A DNA stretch of 64,000 bases from positions 79,528,850 through 79,592,849 of the forward strand of contig NC_135507.1 of the NCBI RefSeq assembly GCF_052857255.1, written 5' to 3'. Source of the stretch: Amblyomma americanum. Lineage: Eukaryota > Arthropoda > Arachnida > Ixodida > Ixodidae. The notes beneath the pieces were generated by a model. The model was not told where the DNA came from. It made no database searches and saw nothing but the letters and a program-made list of their open reading frames with translations. A program made the translations under genes and the position numbers. The stretch's first letter is position 1; each line of letters opens with the position of its first letter. Shown here piece after piece: positions 31,757 to 42,780 of the stretch.

Positions 31757-32525
31757 ATCTATACTGACTGCGAGCGGACTCAGGGTACTCCGATAATGGT
31801 AGCACGGTACGCGGTATGGTAAAGCTGTCTAACATCTGCGCGGATGGTCATCGTTTCCCAGAACAGCTTGTTTCATCCCGACATGCGAAAGAAAGCAGGC
31901 CATTGCACTCGAATGATTCCCCAAACAAAACGGAGCAATGCTCATTTTCTCGTGAGATGCGCCACAAGGACGCAGTCGCTGGTTGGTTCATGCGTCCGTG
32001 ACTCTCACGCAAGAAAAAATAAATCAGCCTAAGAGCGCAAATGCGAAAGCCTTTTCCTGTCCTCATTCTACCTTAATTTTTCATTTTCTCTTATTTCTGT
32101 TATCTTTCTGTTTTCTGATTTTTTGCTTTATTTACTGCTCATTTCGATAATTTCATTTATTTCATTTTTATTTATTCTTATTTTCATTTTCAATTTCTGG
32201 TTTATTTCATTACATATACGTTGCTTAAGAACTGCTGCTTAATCAACTTTAACATTTTTTTTATTTATCACAACTTGTGGATGTTAGTTCGTGCGGAGGA
32301 TTTGCGTCTACAACTTCCGTCTACAACTTAAGTCCACGCCACTCATGAGCCAAGAAAGATTCGTCTTAAAATGTTCTCTCGGACGGTACGCCACGTAACT
32401 ATCCACGCCTCATCGCAGCTGCGGGAGTGAGCCGACGTCGCTCGCTCGCCTCGCAACTATCGAGTCACGTAACGCTGCGTTGCGGAGCCGACGCCACTCG
32501 TGCAACTGCTGGAAATCGCGTGACG

Positions 32526-32845
32526 TAATAATAATAATTGGTATTTGGGGAAAGGAAATGGAGCGGTATCTGTCTCATATATCGTTGGACACCTGAACCG
32601 TGCACCGTGCCGTAAGGGAAGGGACAAAAGAGGGAGTGAAAGGAGGAGAAAGGAAGAGGTGCCGTAGTGGAGGGCTCCGGAATAATTTCGACCATCTGGG
32701 GATCATTAACGTGCACTGACATCGCACAGCACACGGGCGCCTTAGCGTGTTTCCTCCATGAAAACGCAGCCGCTGCGGGTGGGTTCGAACCCGGGAACTC
32801 CGATCAGTAGTCGAGCGCCTAACCACTGAGCCACCGCGGCGAGTC
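32526..32845 (-). mobile_element. Ruka SINE, full length, segment A only, 10-bp TSD
   Basis: Minus-strand copy with clear B box (gggttcgaacccggg). The string tcgcgtgacg lies at 32516-32525 and 32846-32855. The reverse-complement partner at about 49465-49470 reads aaatcgcgtgacgcgcgatt with no insertion. Confidence 0.95.
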
Positions 32846-33832
32846 TCGCGTGACGCGCCATTCGCTATATAAAACGTGTGGCGTGTGCTTACCTTTCTGT
32901 GATTACCTTGAAAGCTTTTTCGCTCGTCTTGCAGGGGTGAACCGGCTTGAACCACAGCTACCTTTCCAGCGAAAAGCTCACTTCTGGAATGCAAAGCTGA
33001 AGGTGAAATCACGCATGGATTTGACCTCTGGCTCGCCGCATTGTGGCTGAGACCTCGTAACACGTGACTGGACGCACCGCTACCGCTCGTTCCGCCGCTG
33101 CGGTGACCGCCGTTCCGACCGCTCTCTGTAGCAAGTTGCGTGATGTGACAAACCACGTGATTCGCTCTTGCTGAGTAAAGGCCAGAGCTCACCGCCTAGG
33201 CATCTCCCAGCACTTTCATTTATAATCTTCCTTTAGTCGCAACAAGAGACCGCAGAAGGCGAGGGGGCTTCCTGGCCCTACGGGAATGGGATCTAGGAGC
33301 TCTCACCAATCTGGCGAGGGCTCCTTGTCACTGGATGTATTTGTTGCAAAAACGTCGTCGTTTTGACGGACGCGGTTGTTGCGACGCGCTTGACTGCCTT
33401 TCCGCTCCTGTCTTTCAACACTCCTCCTGTCTGCACGTGGCAGCGATTGTGGCTCAGCTTGAGCCATTGGGCAGTCCCGTGCACTTTCTTTTCCATACTT
33501 CCTTCAGTCGCAATAAAACAACAGCCAGGCAACGCGAGAGCTCCTAGCTCAGAGCCCCTTAATGCAATGTGGCAAGGGCTCCCTGCGGCAAGAGCTCCTT
33601 GTCAAAGGGGGCATCTGTTGCTACACCGTCGTCGTCGCTTCAGATCACGCGGTTGATGCGACGCGCGTCGTTTCCTTCAATCTTTCCTCTCACATCTCAA
33701 CAAAACTTGTTCTTGGGCTAGATGCTAAGCCATGATCTGAGAAGAACCAGAGCAAATCAGTCGTCCTCCCTTTTTTGTCCGCTATCCTTTCTTGCGCTGG
33801 TTCTTCAAAGCGCTCACATCCCTTTACCTCTC

Positions 33833-34345
33833 CTACTCTCGGTACGTGGCAGGGATTGTGGTAAATCTTGAGGCACTGGGCAGGCCCGTGCACTTTTCAT
33901 TCATCCAGCAGTCGCAACAGTCTAGACACTGCGGCGAGGAGGGTGGTTGTGGTCGTTTTAACTTTGTTGCCGCAAAATGAAAGTGATCAGTTGGGGCTGG
34001 TTCAAGTCGATGGTGGCCGCAGTCGCGGGCGGCATGTTGAGCTCGCGTGATGAGGGCCCACTGTGTTGTTTTCCTTGAACTGTCCAAGACCTTGTTCCAT
34101 GCTTCTGCCGAGGGAGCTGGCAAGAGGGTCGTCGCAGGGAATTTGCTACCGCATTCCCATAATATATGGTCTTGGGGAGCGTGCGTCCCGTCACCGTAGT
34201 GTGGGCATGCAGGGTCGTATTCTCTGTCATTTAACAATCGGTAGGGGCTAAGAATAGCCTTTGTTGGCGTCTGAGTGTCGTGGCTTGCACCCTGTCCAGG
34301 TCAGAGATAGGGGCGGGATATGTGCATTTTAGCTCGCAATAAAAA
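33833..34345 (-). pseudogene. I-group LINE of segment A, 3' end
   Basis: C-terminal ORF2 relic on the minus strand: MLNDREYDPACPHYGDGTHA (altered knuckle), DHILWECGSKFPATTLLPAP and a short tail, with upstream DLDRVQATTLRRQQ. It matches 48100-48545 in segment B in inverted orientation. Confidence 0.75.
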
Positions 34346-34574
34346 TTAATGTCGATTTGCTCAGCTAATTGAGGATATACAAAGCGAAAGATGTGGGCGT
34401 TTACTGTGTTCATTGGCGTTGGTGTTGACAATGTTCTAGACGGCGATAGCTTCGTGGAAAGTAAAGGCGCATAGCTGGCTCCCTGTATATGCGGACGCCT
34501 CATTCGTGTTTTGGTACATGTGGCGGTAGTGAGAGCGAGATGTGGCCAGAATGCGTTAGCGCTGCATGCCACCA

Positions 34575-35045
34575 CCTAGGGTGATAGGGAGGGCACGCTG
34601 CCTATCAAATGTGCGGAACGCAATCAAAGCAGGTTTTTGCAGTTGAACACCAAGCCACGTATATGGAAGCGAGATTGAGGTCTCCGCTGAGCCACGGAGC
34701 CGGTTTCCGCCTTTTCTTCCGTGAAAATGATCGTCCCTTGCAAGTTCTCGACGCCAAAGAACTCCATGAACGCCGTCGACTCACTTGTTTTGTTTGGTAG
34801 GGGCTAAGAATTGCCTTCGTTAATAGGCGTCTGAGGGTAGTGGATAAAAAAGGGAGGGAAAAAGAAAGAGTGGGGAACACCTGTGGCTCAGTGCTATTAG
34901 TGGCGCATGCGCAGTAATCGCTACGAAGCGAGAGAGAGAGAAAGAGTCGGCGGCGGCCACTTGCGCCGTGCGTGACGTCTTTCGTGCTCCGACATACGCC
35001 GGCTCGCGCGAAGCGCTGCGTTGACTAGCCTAGTGAAGCTTTTCG
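34575..35045. repeat. Repeat R3, copy 1
   Basis: About 470 bp matching 61405-61915 in the same orientation (shared: gcgctgcctatc-like start, aacgcaat.aaagcagg, gaagcgagattgaggtctcc, cactt-gttttgtttgg and the ctagtg-agctt-tcgct end). It is inserted in the segment A LINE; segment B has no R3 at the equivalent place. Its centre carries a short LINE piece where the other copy has a Ruka 3' end. Non-coding. Confidence 0.65.
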
Positions 35046-35284
35046 CTTCAAAAAATTGTAATCTCCGCGTACGAGCGAGGTGCCTCCGCGCGGGTCTCCT
35101 ATAGAGGTCTCCTGTGCCCTGGTTGGATAAAAATCGGGTTAGGTGGTATACCTCCCGTTCCCTGAGTCAACCGCGCACGCCGGAACCCATACGGGATTGA
35201 TGTTGAAATCGAGAGTTCGGTTGCGCAGAACTCACATTGCGAGCACGTTCACCAATTTTTTGACGGAATTTTGAATGGCTTCTT
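35046..35284 (-). pseudogene. I-group LINE of segment A, continued
   Basis: Degenerate RNase H-to-terminus sequence matching segment B around 47830-48100 in reverse complement (gtaatctccgcgtacgagcg, gattgatgttg-gat-gagagttcgg). Interrupted by R3 and R4. Confidence 0.6.
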
Positions 35285-35870
35285 AGTGTCGCCACGAATA
35301 TTTTTAATGCGACAGCGTTAAGGAGCTCGTGTCGCAGAAAAGCCGGTGTCCGCGTCTGCGGCGTAGGCAGTGAGCGAAAAATCGTCATCCTCGCACTCCT
35401 TCTCCTCCTCCTCCTCGCAATGTACGCCACTCCCGAACAGATAGCGCGTGACGGCAGCGCCTCCCGCTCGTCTCGTTCGGGCGCTATAGGCACGCAGGAA
35501 TCACGTGGTGAGCGGCGAACAAAGCAGCGCACATCCAAGGCGCGTTCACCACGAAGCTTGCGGCTTCCTGCCCGTCCGTTCAGCGCGGTAGTTTGCTGGC
35601 GTTCGTGGCATCGGGTGTGTCGAGAACGATGTGCCGACTAACTACGACTGCAACTTGAGTCCCGCGCGTTTCGGCAAGGCGCCTGGCAGCGATTCTTCGT
35701 GGTTTGCCGCCCCGCGCATCCGTTTCACCGTACGTAGCAGAGCGATTTCTCTAACGGGCAAGGCGTCGCGCCGAACGGGCGATGGCGTTCCGTGGACTCC
35801 TTTGCAGTGCTGCAACACGCTGTCGCGTTCCACTCTTAAAGGTGAAGCTTAAACGTCCACCAATTTTGAT
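35285..35870 (+). repeat. Repeat R4, full copy
   Basis: About 580 bp starting tttttaatgcgacagcgtta and ending gctgtcgcgttccactctta. The ends share the inverted string gcgacagcgt (at 35309 and, reversed, near 35820), suggesting a short-TIR MITE (inference). A 3' part recurs inverted at 56636-57055, shorter pieces at 42555-42660 and 50086-50185, and the 5' block at 41836-41920 and 51290-51372. Confidence 0.6.
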
Positions 35871-37510
35871 GCAGGGATCCGCAATGACCAGAGCGATAGC
35901 TATATACCTCCTCTGCCACGGGTATGGAGCTAGCGTCAAAGGTTGTGGCGTTAACGAGGGCTTTCACGAAACTATCACGAAACAGACTAACCGTCTCGCA
36001 GCAGATATTTCAAGGGCGCAAAGTTATTCCATGCCTGTCGACAAGGGGTAAAATTGGAAGTTACCCCTTCCTTACTCCTTTCTTAAACCCTTTTTTAAAA
36101 TGTATGGACTTGGGGGGCGTGCGTCCCGTCAACGTAGTGCGGGCATGCAGGGTCGTAATCACAGTTTATGATTAAAGATAATTGGTAGGGGGTAAGAATT
36201 GCCTTTGTTAATAGACGTCTGAAAGTTGTGGCTTCCACCCTGTCCAGGCCTGGGTGAGGGGCGGGATACGTGCATCGTAGCTCGCAATAAAATTTGTAAT
36301 CTCCGCATAGTCCGTCCCCTCGAGGTCTCCTGTCTTCTGGTTGGATAAAAATCTGACGAGATGGTCGACCCCCTCGTCTCCGGTGTTACCCGCGTGAGCC
36401 GGAACTCATGCGAGATTGATGTTGTGATGGAGAGTTCGGTTGCGCTGAATTCACAGTGCGAGCGCGTTTACCGAGTTCTAGGCGAAATTTTGACTTGCGC
36501 TATCTGATTCGTTTAGAATACTTTGGATGCACGGTCCGCGATGATCAGAGCGATAACTACTTCCTCTGCCTGGGATATAGAGATAGCGTCAAAGGTTGTG
36601 GCGTTACCGAGGGCTGGCTTTGAAGTGGGCACATACGCCACGTATATTCCGCCTTTGATGTCTTGAGGTGCATCCACGCACACTGCTCGTGCTTCGCTGT
36701 CGTACTGTTTCTCAAGTTCTTGGGCCCTTGCTTTCCTGCAGGTGTCGTGTCTGCCTGGCCGCATACTCTTGGCTACTAATTTTGCAACTAGTCTACTAGT
36801 AATGTCGACTGATAAATGTGATTTTGCACATACCTCAGTAGCGGGGTGGATGTTGAGTTTCTCAAAAATTATGCTTCCTGAAACACTGCACGACAAGCGG
36901 GTCACTTGTGCCGTCTTATGGGCTTCGATAAGTTCAGCGAGCGTGTTCAATATTCTCAACTGCAGCAGTCGATCTGACTTGGCTCTAATGATGCTATTAA
37001 GTGGCTCTTTCCCATGCCCCTGTGACGGGTGGCAATGCGCCTCACCAGCCCGCCTATCCGGTGCGCCGTGACGCGTAGCCGGCGGATCACGTCCTTGTTT
37101 TGAGTATTATTCTGAATCAATAAGTCAAGAACCCTGAACGTGGCTACCGGGGTATCGCGTGGTTGTCAGTGCAACTCGATGGGTTTCCGAAGGTCGCGTG
37201 CTGCCTGTGAGGCCTGTTTGTTCATGATAACTGAGAGTTCCGATTGAGCCGGTGAGCACCAGAGGCCGTTTACCTGCACGAAAGAGTGCACCGTGTCGAT
37301 AGCTTGTTGTAATGATTCTGCAAACTCTCCATCGGATTGGGAGTGGTTTATATGGAGAAATCGTCGGCGTATATAGTATGGTGCATATGTGGGGTAGCAT
37401 CTAATAGACGCCGGAGGCCACTTATAGTAATGCTAAGGAGAAAAGATGAACGTACAGCGACTTTGCGCGGTTCCTCTGGCGCCTGGTGTAATTTTGTCGC
37501 TACTTTTATA
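35871..37510 (-). pseudogene. I-group LINE of segment A: RT end, thumb and RNase H
   Basis: Reading down the minus strand: a YADDFSI-type motif C near 37390 in a shifted frame, the thumb (MRILNTLAELIEAHKTAQVTRL) and RNase H (AVCVDAPQDIKGGIYVAYV, then SISQAEEVVIALIIAD). The stretch 36105-36495 repeats, in the same orientation, sequence also present at 34150-35280, and 35871-35950 repeats about 36525-36620, so the LINE has an internal duplication here. Not translatable. Confidence 0.7.
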
Positions 37511-38078
37511 CCCGAAATGCAGCGTAGTCGTGCGCTGGCTCACAAAGATGGCGATGTGTCGTATGTCCGTTAACCTACATTCATCAGTGACAGGTGGGAG
37601 AGGATGGAAGCGCTTGACACATTGTCAAAGGCCTTAAACCCGAAATCGAAGGACACATCGTAGGCGTATAGGCGGAGCGCCTAGGCGCATGTGCGTACGA
37701 CGGAGTCTTTCTGCGCATGTGTGAGGCGCGTCGCGCAGATATCTGTACATGTCAGATATCCGCGCCTGCACTCGGGCGCTTGAGCGCGCGTCCGAAGCGG
37801 GGTCCGGTTTTCAACAATAGGAGGACCGCGGGGTTTCCGGGGACTCTTTCTTCATGACTTGAAGCTCTTTTAGGTTCCTGGAACTTTTTTCGCTGTTCAA
37901 GTTGTCCTTTCAGCGCCACCCAAATCCCTTTTCTTCACGCTTTAAACTCTCTCCTTTGCCTCGAGAGGGGGAATTTGCCAGTACAGGGAGCATGCAGGTT
38001 GATGCCTTTTTTTCGACGCCCGTCGCGGCGCGGCGCGGCGCTGTGTGCGCAGGCGCTCCGCACATTCGCGAGGAAGTG
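37511..38078. other. Unassigned stretch within segment A
   Basis: Sequence between the RT end and the RT start of the segment A LINE. A small piece (around 37560-37650) may be degenerate RT; the rest (37660-37960) has no recognised motif and no partner in B. Confidence 0.4.
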
Positions 38079-38345
38079 TCATGGAGTTGCCGCTTTACTC
38101 ACATCGAGTTCCAGGATGGTACGCGTGGCTCTAATGCGATTTGGATCCCGAATGTCTTGCTTTATCTGCCACATGATGTCCCGAGTCGAGAGCTGCTCGA
38201 AACCCATCATGAACAGGGGGAATCTGTCTTTCCCGTCGGCGTGCATTTGGAGCCATTTTAAGACAACGTGTTCCATTACATGACGTTAGCGGAATTGCAG
38301 AGGTTCCCAAGCTCGAGTCCTTTTACCCGGTTAGGGATAATATAT
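38079..38345 (-). pseudogene. I-group LINE of segment A: RT entry (inner edge of A)
   Basis: Minus-strand MEHVVLKWLQMHADG, FEQLSTRDIMWQIKQDI and ATRTILELDVSKA, the RT blocks before the first catalytic aspartate. It matches 46020-46270 in segment B and forms the inner end of the inverted pair. Confidence 0.7.
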
Positions 38346-38375
38346 GTTACAGAAAAATGGAAATTGAATTTTTTT

Positions 38376-38668
38376 TACCCGCTGCGGTGGCGCAATGGTT
38401 AGGCATTCGGCTACTGATCCGGAGTTCCCCGGTTCGAACCCGCCCGTGGCGGCCGCGTTTCGATGAAAGCGAAACGCAAAGGCACCCGTGTGCTATGCTA
38501 TTGCAGTGCACGTTAAAGATCCCCAAGTGGTCGAAATTATCCTGCCACCTGCACTGCGGAACCTCTTTCTTCTTTCACTCACGCCTTTATCCCTTCCCTT
38601 AAGGCGCGGTTCAGGTGTTCGCCGATATGTGAGACAGATACTGCGCCATTTCCGCTCTCCAAAACATT
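38376..38668 (+). mobile_element. Ruka-type SINE, variant subfamily
   Basis: Complete head (gcggtggcgcaatggttagg, then ggttcgaacccg) and 3' end. The central hairpin reads cgtttcgatgaaagcgaaacg where most copies have a ttttatggaggaaaaa loop, marking a second subfamily also seen at 41643-41828. Confidence 0.85.
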
Positions 38669-38671
38669 TTT

Positions 38672-38845
38672 CAAATTGATTTTTGGCGAAGCAAATGGTG
38701 CAGTATCGGTCTCACATCTAGGCCGACACCTGAATCGTGGCCGTAAGGGTACGGAAAAAGGAGGGACAGAGAGAAGAAAGCAAGAAAAAAGGTGCCGTAG
38801 TGGAGAGCTCCGGAATAATTTCGACCACCCGGGGATCTTTAGGTT
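38672..38845 (-). mobile_element. Ruka-type SINE, 3' half
   Basis: Minus-strand 3' half (ttgatttttggcgaagcaaa ... ccacccggggatcttta) that abuts the previous copy tail to tail. The head is missing. Confidence 0.8.
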
Positions 38846-38939
38846 CCCTGACGAACCATCCGGATGCAGCCTATCGCCCCCTCCTTGGATTCAGCCATAT
38901 CTGGCTTGGAGAGATTCCTCCCCCCCCCCCCCCGGCATG

Positions 38940-40062
38940 AAAAACGGTATTAGTGACGTTTACTCCTAAGGAAGGCAATACAATTTATGGGGAGCACCCG
39001 CGCCCTATCGCCCTCACATCTTGTGTCGGCATGCTGATGGAGGGTATGGTGCGAGACAGGTTGTCCGCTTACCTCGAAACACATCACACTTTTTCAGACA
39101 CCATGTTTGGTTTCCGACCACAGAAATCCGCACAAGACATCCTTCTACAACTCCATCATGGCATATTAGAGCCCAAAGAACTCCCTACAATGACAAGGTA
39201 GTCGTGGCCTTGGGTTTCAAAGGAGCCTTTGATAATGTGATACATGAAATACCTACTGGGGTCAGAATACATACCGATACATCTGGCAATTTCTCACGGT
39301 TCGACAGGCTTACTTTCGAATTCAAGACAAGGAACATGGACCCTATGCTATCGGATCCCGGGGTACAACACAGCGTGCGGTTTTATCTCCCATACTCTTC
39401 AACCTCGCAATGAAAATCCTTCCCGCAAAATTAAGCTCCAAGCCAGGCATCCGATATGTCCTATGTGCGGATGATATCTGTATCTGGGCAACAGAAGGCA
39501 ATCTCGGACACATGTAGACCTGCCTACAACAAGCAGCGGAGGCAGTGGCCACTTACGCTGCAGACATCTCCAGTGTTCTCCCACCAAATCAGAATTTGTC
39601 CACATTCGAACCTCTTCTCGGGGCGACACTTCAATTCACCTCACACTCCCTACGGGTCCGATTAGAGAGGCCAAAGAGATCTGCATCCTCGGTCTCTTTA
39701 TTCACCAGCAACGCAGACCGGACACAACACTCGCAAAACTCCGCATGTATGGTGATCAGGTGGGCCGTATTGTCCGGCGAGTCTCCAACAAGCGTGGAGG
39801 TTTACGAAGCAAAGATGCTTTGTGGCTGGTACATGCCTTTGTAACGAGTAGAATTCTCTACTCAACCTCCTACCTTCACATGCGCACACACGACGAGGAC
39901 CAACTCGAAGTAATGCACAGCAAAGTAATCAAACGGTCTCTTGACCTTCCCATTACCACATCTAACCACCGTTTCTTGGACCTGGGGGTGGTCAACACCT
40001 ATCGGGAACTCCGAGATGCCCATCTCGTCACAAACGTCACAAAGGCGGCCGTGAGCTGTGCG
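38940..40062 (+). pseudogene. I-group LINE fragment (RT and thumb)
   Basis: Plus-strand relic: VTFTPKEGN, PIALTSCVGMLMEGMV, FGFRPQKSAQDILLQL, ALGFKGAFDNV (catalytic Asp lost to Gly), SPILFNLAM and LCADDICIW (Tyr to Cys in YADD). The thumb DQVGRIVRRVSNKRGGL and KRSLDLPITTS follow, then a Ruka fragment ends it. Frames change at least three times. A 13-base C run sits just upstream at 38922. Confidence 0.75.
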
Positions 40063-40215
40063 ATGTCAGGTGGTCGAAATTATTCCGGAGCTCTCCACTA
40101 CAGTACTCCTTTCTTCCTTTATTCTGTCAGTCCCTTCTTTATCCCTTCTCTTAGGGTGCGGTTCAGGTTCCTGCCGAGATGTGATAGATATTGCGCCATT
40201 TCCTTTCCAAATTAC
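40063..40215 (+). mobile_element. Ruka SINE, partial
   Basis: Contains gtgctgtgcgatgtcag-type sequence, a small deletion, then the 3' half to tttcctttcc. A and B boxes are absent. Confidence 0.75.
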
Positions 40216-40329
40216 TGCGCTCTTTTTTTTAGGACATGAAAGGATGCAATATAACTGGCTTACTTCTACGGGATACTCCTTTACCCTTCCTAAAAACAAG
40301 TTTTCATGCCGAACACGTTACCAGCCGTG

Positions 40330-40792
40330 GTTGCTCAGTTTTTGTTTGGTAGTCCTCTTAAGAGAGGACTAAACGTGGTAATTTATATCTGCGTTTGACC
40401 AAAGGGAGTCTTTCTTTGCCACAGTTGTACCTGAGGCAGGTGGTGTCAAGATTTGTTTCTTCGAGATCAACGCGACCCTTTCCTGAGAAATTTTATTCAA
40501 GTGAGGCTTTCTTCGGCTTTCCAAACTGTGTTATTTCCACTGTAGACGGGATGCGATGCAGTGCAATTAGATTTTTGAAAGAAGTGGTCTTTGCTTTCCG
40601 ATATCTAAATGCTCGGTTCAGTTTGCGATACCTTTCAAATGTCAGGCGTAAGAAATTGCTAAAAGATTTGCTTGACTGTGTCTCCCCTAGCTAATATATT
40701 GATCTCTGTGTAGTGGAGGCCAGGGAGGACATGTTTTGAAAAGAGTAAGGAAAATGGTGGTGCCAGCGGGTGTGAAAACGTTTTTCTTCAAG
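40330..40792 (+). pseudogene. L1/Tx1-group LINE C-terminal fragment (part 1)
   Basis: Plus-strand frame with LPQLYLRQVVSRFVSSRS, FLKEVVFAFRYLNARFSLRYLS and RRKKLLKDLLDCVSP. It resembles the region before the knuckle in the LINE at 2788-6796 (FLKEVADTFNFLTVRFSLDYLY). It is interrupted by a Ruka at the KTFFFK position and resumes at 41105. Confidence 0.75.
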
Positions 40793-41104
40793 CCCCGCCG
40801 CGGTGGCTCAGTGGTTAGGGCGCTCGACTACTGATCCGGAGTTCCCGGGTTCGACCCCGACCGCGGCGGCTGCGTTTTTATGGAGGAAAAACGCTAAGGC
40901 GCCCGTGTGCTGTGCGATGTCAGTGCACGTTAAAGATCCCCAGGTGGTCGAAATTATTCCGGAGCCCTCCACTACGGCACCTCTCTCTTCCTTTCTTCTT
41001 TCACTCCCTCCTTTACCCTTCCCTTACGGCGCGGTTCAGGTGTCCAACGATATATGAGACAGATACTGCGCCATTTCCTTTCCCTCCAAAACCAATTATT
41101 ATTA
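40793..41104 (+). mobile_element. Ruka SINE, full length, inside an L1/Tx1 LINE
   Basis: Close to the local consensus throughout. The hexamer ttcaag is repeated at 40787-40792 and 41105-41110, a short TSD, and the LINE reading resumes after it. Confidence 0.92.
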
Positions 41105-41540
41105 TTCAAGTTGCACACCGGTACGTTGCCGGTTTAAACAGATGGAGGACAAGGAATTGTTTTTACCATGGGGTGCTGACTGCTTTTTATGTTACAAACC
41201 AGAGTCAATAGAACACGTCTTTATTGATTACTGAAAGGCGCTGCTCTTATGGGACGTTCTCCAGCGTACAATAAGGACTTACCCTTGACGCCGTATGTGA
41301 TACGATTCGTGGGCGTTGAGCCGGACTTCATAAATACGATGTAATTTTCCTTCATGGCCGGCACAGCATTTGGCGAAGCAGGATTGCTGTACGATACTGC
41401 GATGAAGATGCTCGGTTTGTCCGAGATTACTTCATAGAAAACATACTTAAGCTACGTGAAGTGCACAAGGAGCTATGTTCCGGACATGAAGTTATCGAGT
41501 TAATGGGAGAGGTGTGTTCTTTGAATAAGTTTTGATTTTC
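41105..41540 (+). pseudogene. L1/Tx1-group LINE C-terminal fragment (part 2)
   Basis: Continues the relic: a degenerate knuckle region (CFYVTNQSQ after a shift), then HSIWRSRIAVRYCDEDARFVRDYFIENILKLREV to a stop near 41535. The order matches the last 150 residues of the 2.8-6.8 kb element. The 3'UTR to about 41640 shows no obvious poly(A). Confidence 0.7.
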
Positions 41541-41642
41541 TCACGTGAGTGAAACGCATGTCCGCTCTTGATGTTTGATAATGTAGCGCAGAACATGTTT
41601 CTGATCTGTTGTAAACTTTTGAAACAGGCAATGATGACAAAA

Positions 41643-41828
41643 TAAGCCGTGGTTACTCAGTGGAAAGAGCACTCGGCTTCTGATGCAGAGCACCCGGGTT
41701 CGAACCCGACCGCAGCAGCCGCGTTTCGATGGAGGCGAAACGCTAGGGCACCCGTGTACTGTGCGACGTCAGTGCACGTTAAAGATCCCCAGCTGGTCGA
41801 AATTACCCCCGAGACCTCCACAACGGCA
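41643..41828 (+). mobile_element. Ruka-type SINE, variant subfamily, 3'-truncated
   Basis: Head with A box (ggttactcagtgg) and B box (ggttcgaacccg), variant hairpin cgatggaggcgaaacg, then cut in ccacaacggca by the next SINE. Confidence 0.8.
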
Positions 41829-42054
41829 TTTTTTTTTTAATGCGATAGCGTTAAGGGCCCCGTGTCGCAGAAAAGCCGGTGTCGCCGGTGTCGGCGGCCT
41901 TGGCCGTGAGCGAAAAATGCGAAACGGATTAATAAATAAAACCGTGTAGGAAATAGGGCGAGTTGGGGAATCGAACCAGGGCCTCCGGAGTGTGAGACGA
42001 GCATGCTAACATGCACTTTCCCACGCCAGCTCGAAGGTTTGGAATGGACAGAAG
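41829..42054 (-). mobile_element. Second tRNA-derived SINE family
   Basis: Read on the minus strand: a tRNA-like head (gctggcgtgggaaagtgcat, B box ggttcgattcc), a body sharing the gacaccggcttttctgcgac block with repeat R4, and a poly(A) tail (T run at 41829-41838). About 225 bp and apparently complete. It links the R4 5' block to a tRNA-like promoter. Confidence 0.65.
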
Positions 42055-42069
42055 CGCGTCTAGTGAATA

Positions 42070-42386
42070 ATAATAATAATAATTGGTTTTTGGGGAAAGG
42101 AAATGGCGCAGTATCTGTCTCATATATCGTTGGACACCTGAACCGCGCCGTAAGGGATGGGACAAGGGAGGGAGTGAAAGAAGAAATGAAGAAGAGGTGC
42201 CGTAGTGGAGGGCTCCGGAATAATTTCGACCACCTGGGGATCTTTAACGTGCACTGACATCGCACAGCACACGGGCGCTTTAGCGTTTTTCCTCCATAAA
42301 AACACAGCCGCCGCGGTTGGGTTCGAACCCGGGAACTCCGGATCAGTAGTCGAGCGCCCTAACCACTCAGCCACCGCGGCGGGTAT
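42070..42386 (-). mobile_element. Ruka SINE, full length with 9-bp TSD
   Basis: Minus-strand copy with good A and B boxes. The string tagtgaata occurs at 42061-42069 and 42387-42395. Confidence 0.93.
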
Positions 42387-42395
42387 TAGTGAATA

Positions 42396-42780
42396 CGGTG
42401 TTTTTAATTTCCTTACGGCACGATTCGGGTGTCCAGAGAGAAATTTGAGACAGGCGTTATTTCCTTTCCTTAAAACCAATTTTCATTTCATCTTCCTTCC
42501 CTTACGGCCTGGTTAGGTATGTGAGACAGGCGTTCTTTCCTTAAATTGTACAACGGGCCTCGCGTCGTGTCGAAAGGGCGATGGCGTTCCGTGGACCCCT
42601 TGGCAACCGTGCAATATGATGTCGCGTCCCACTCTTAAAGCGAAGGTTAAGCGACATCCATTGTTTTGTTCTTTCACTCTTTCCTTTACCCCTTCCCCAA
42701 CGGCGTTTTTCGGGTGTCCACAAAGATATTTAAGGCAGTTAATTGCGCTACTTCCTTTCCTGAAAACCAAGCTTCTTTTT
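42396..42780. repeat. SINE 3'-end fragments around an R4 piece
   Basis: Two plus-strand 3'-end blocks of a Ruka relative (ccttacggc ... gggtgtcca ... tttcctttcc) surround an R4 fragment at 42555-42660 (gggcgatggcgttccgtgga ... actcttaaag). The middle of the SINE is missing. Confidence 0.6.

Larger units (their letters stand above)
30975..33832. repeat. Segment A, non-LINE part (inverted partner of 48546-52552)
   Basis: About 2.9 kb that aligns with segment B in reverse complement. Matching blocks include tagttttgtctaga, gaactcgcaaactattggac, the string tggtagcacggtacgcggta, and ggttgcttaagaactgctgctta-type sequence. Segment-specific Ruka insertions break the match. No conserved ORF and no tRNA-like structure was found outside the SINEs. 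Confidence 0.8.
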
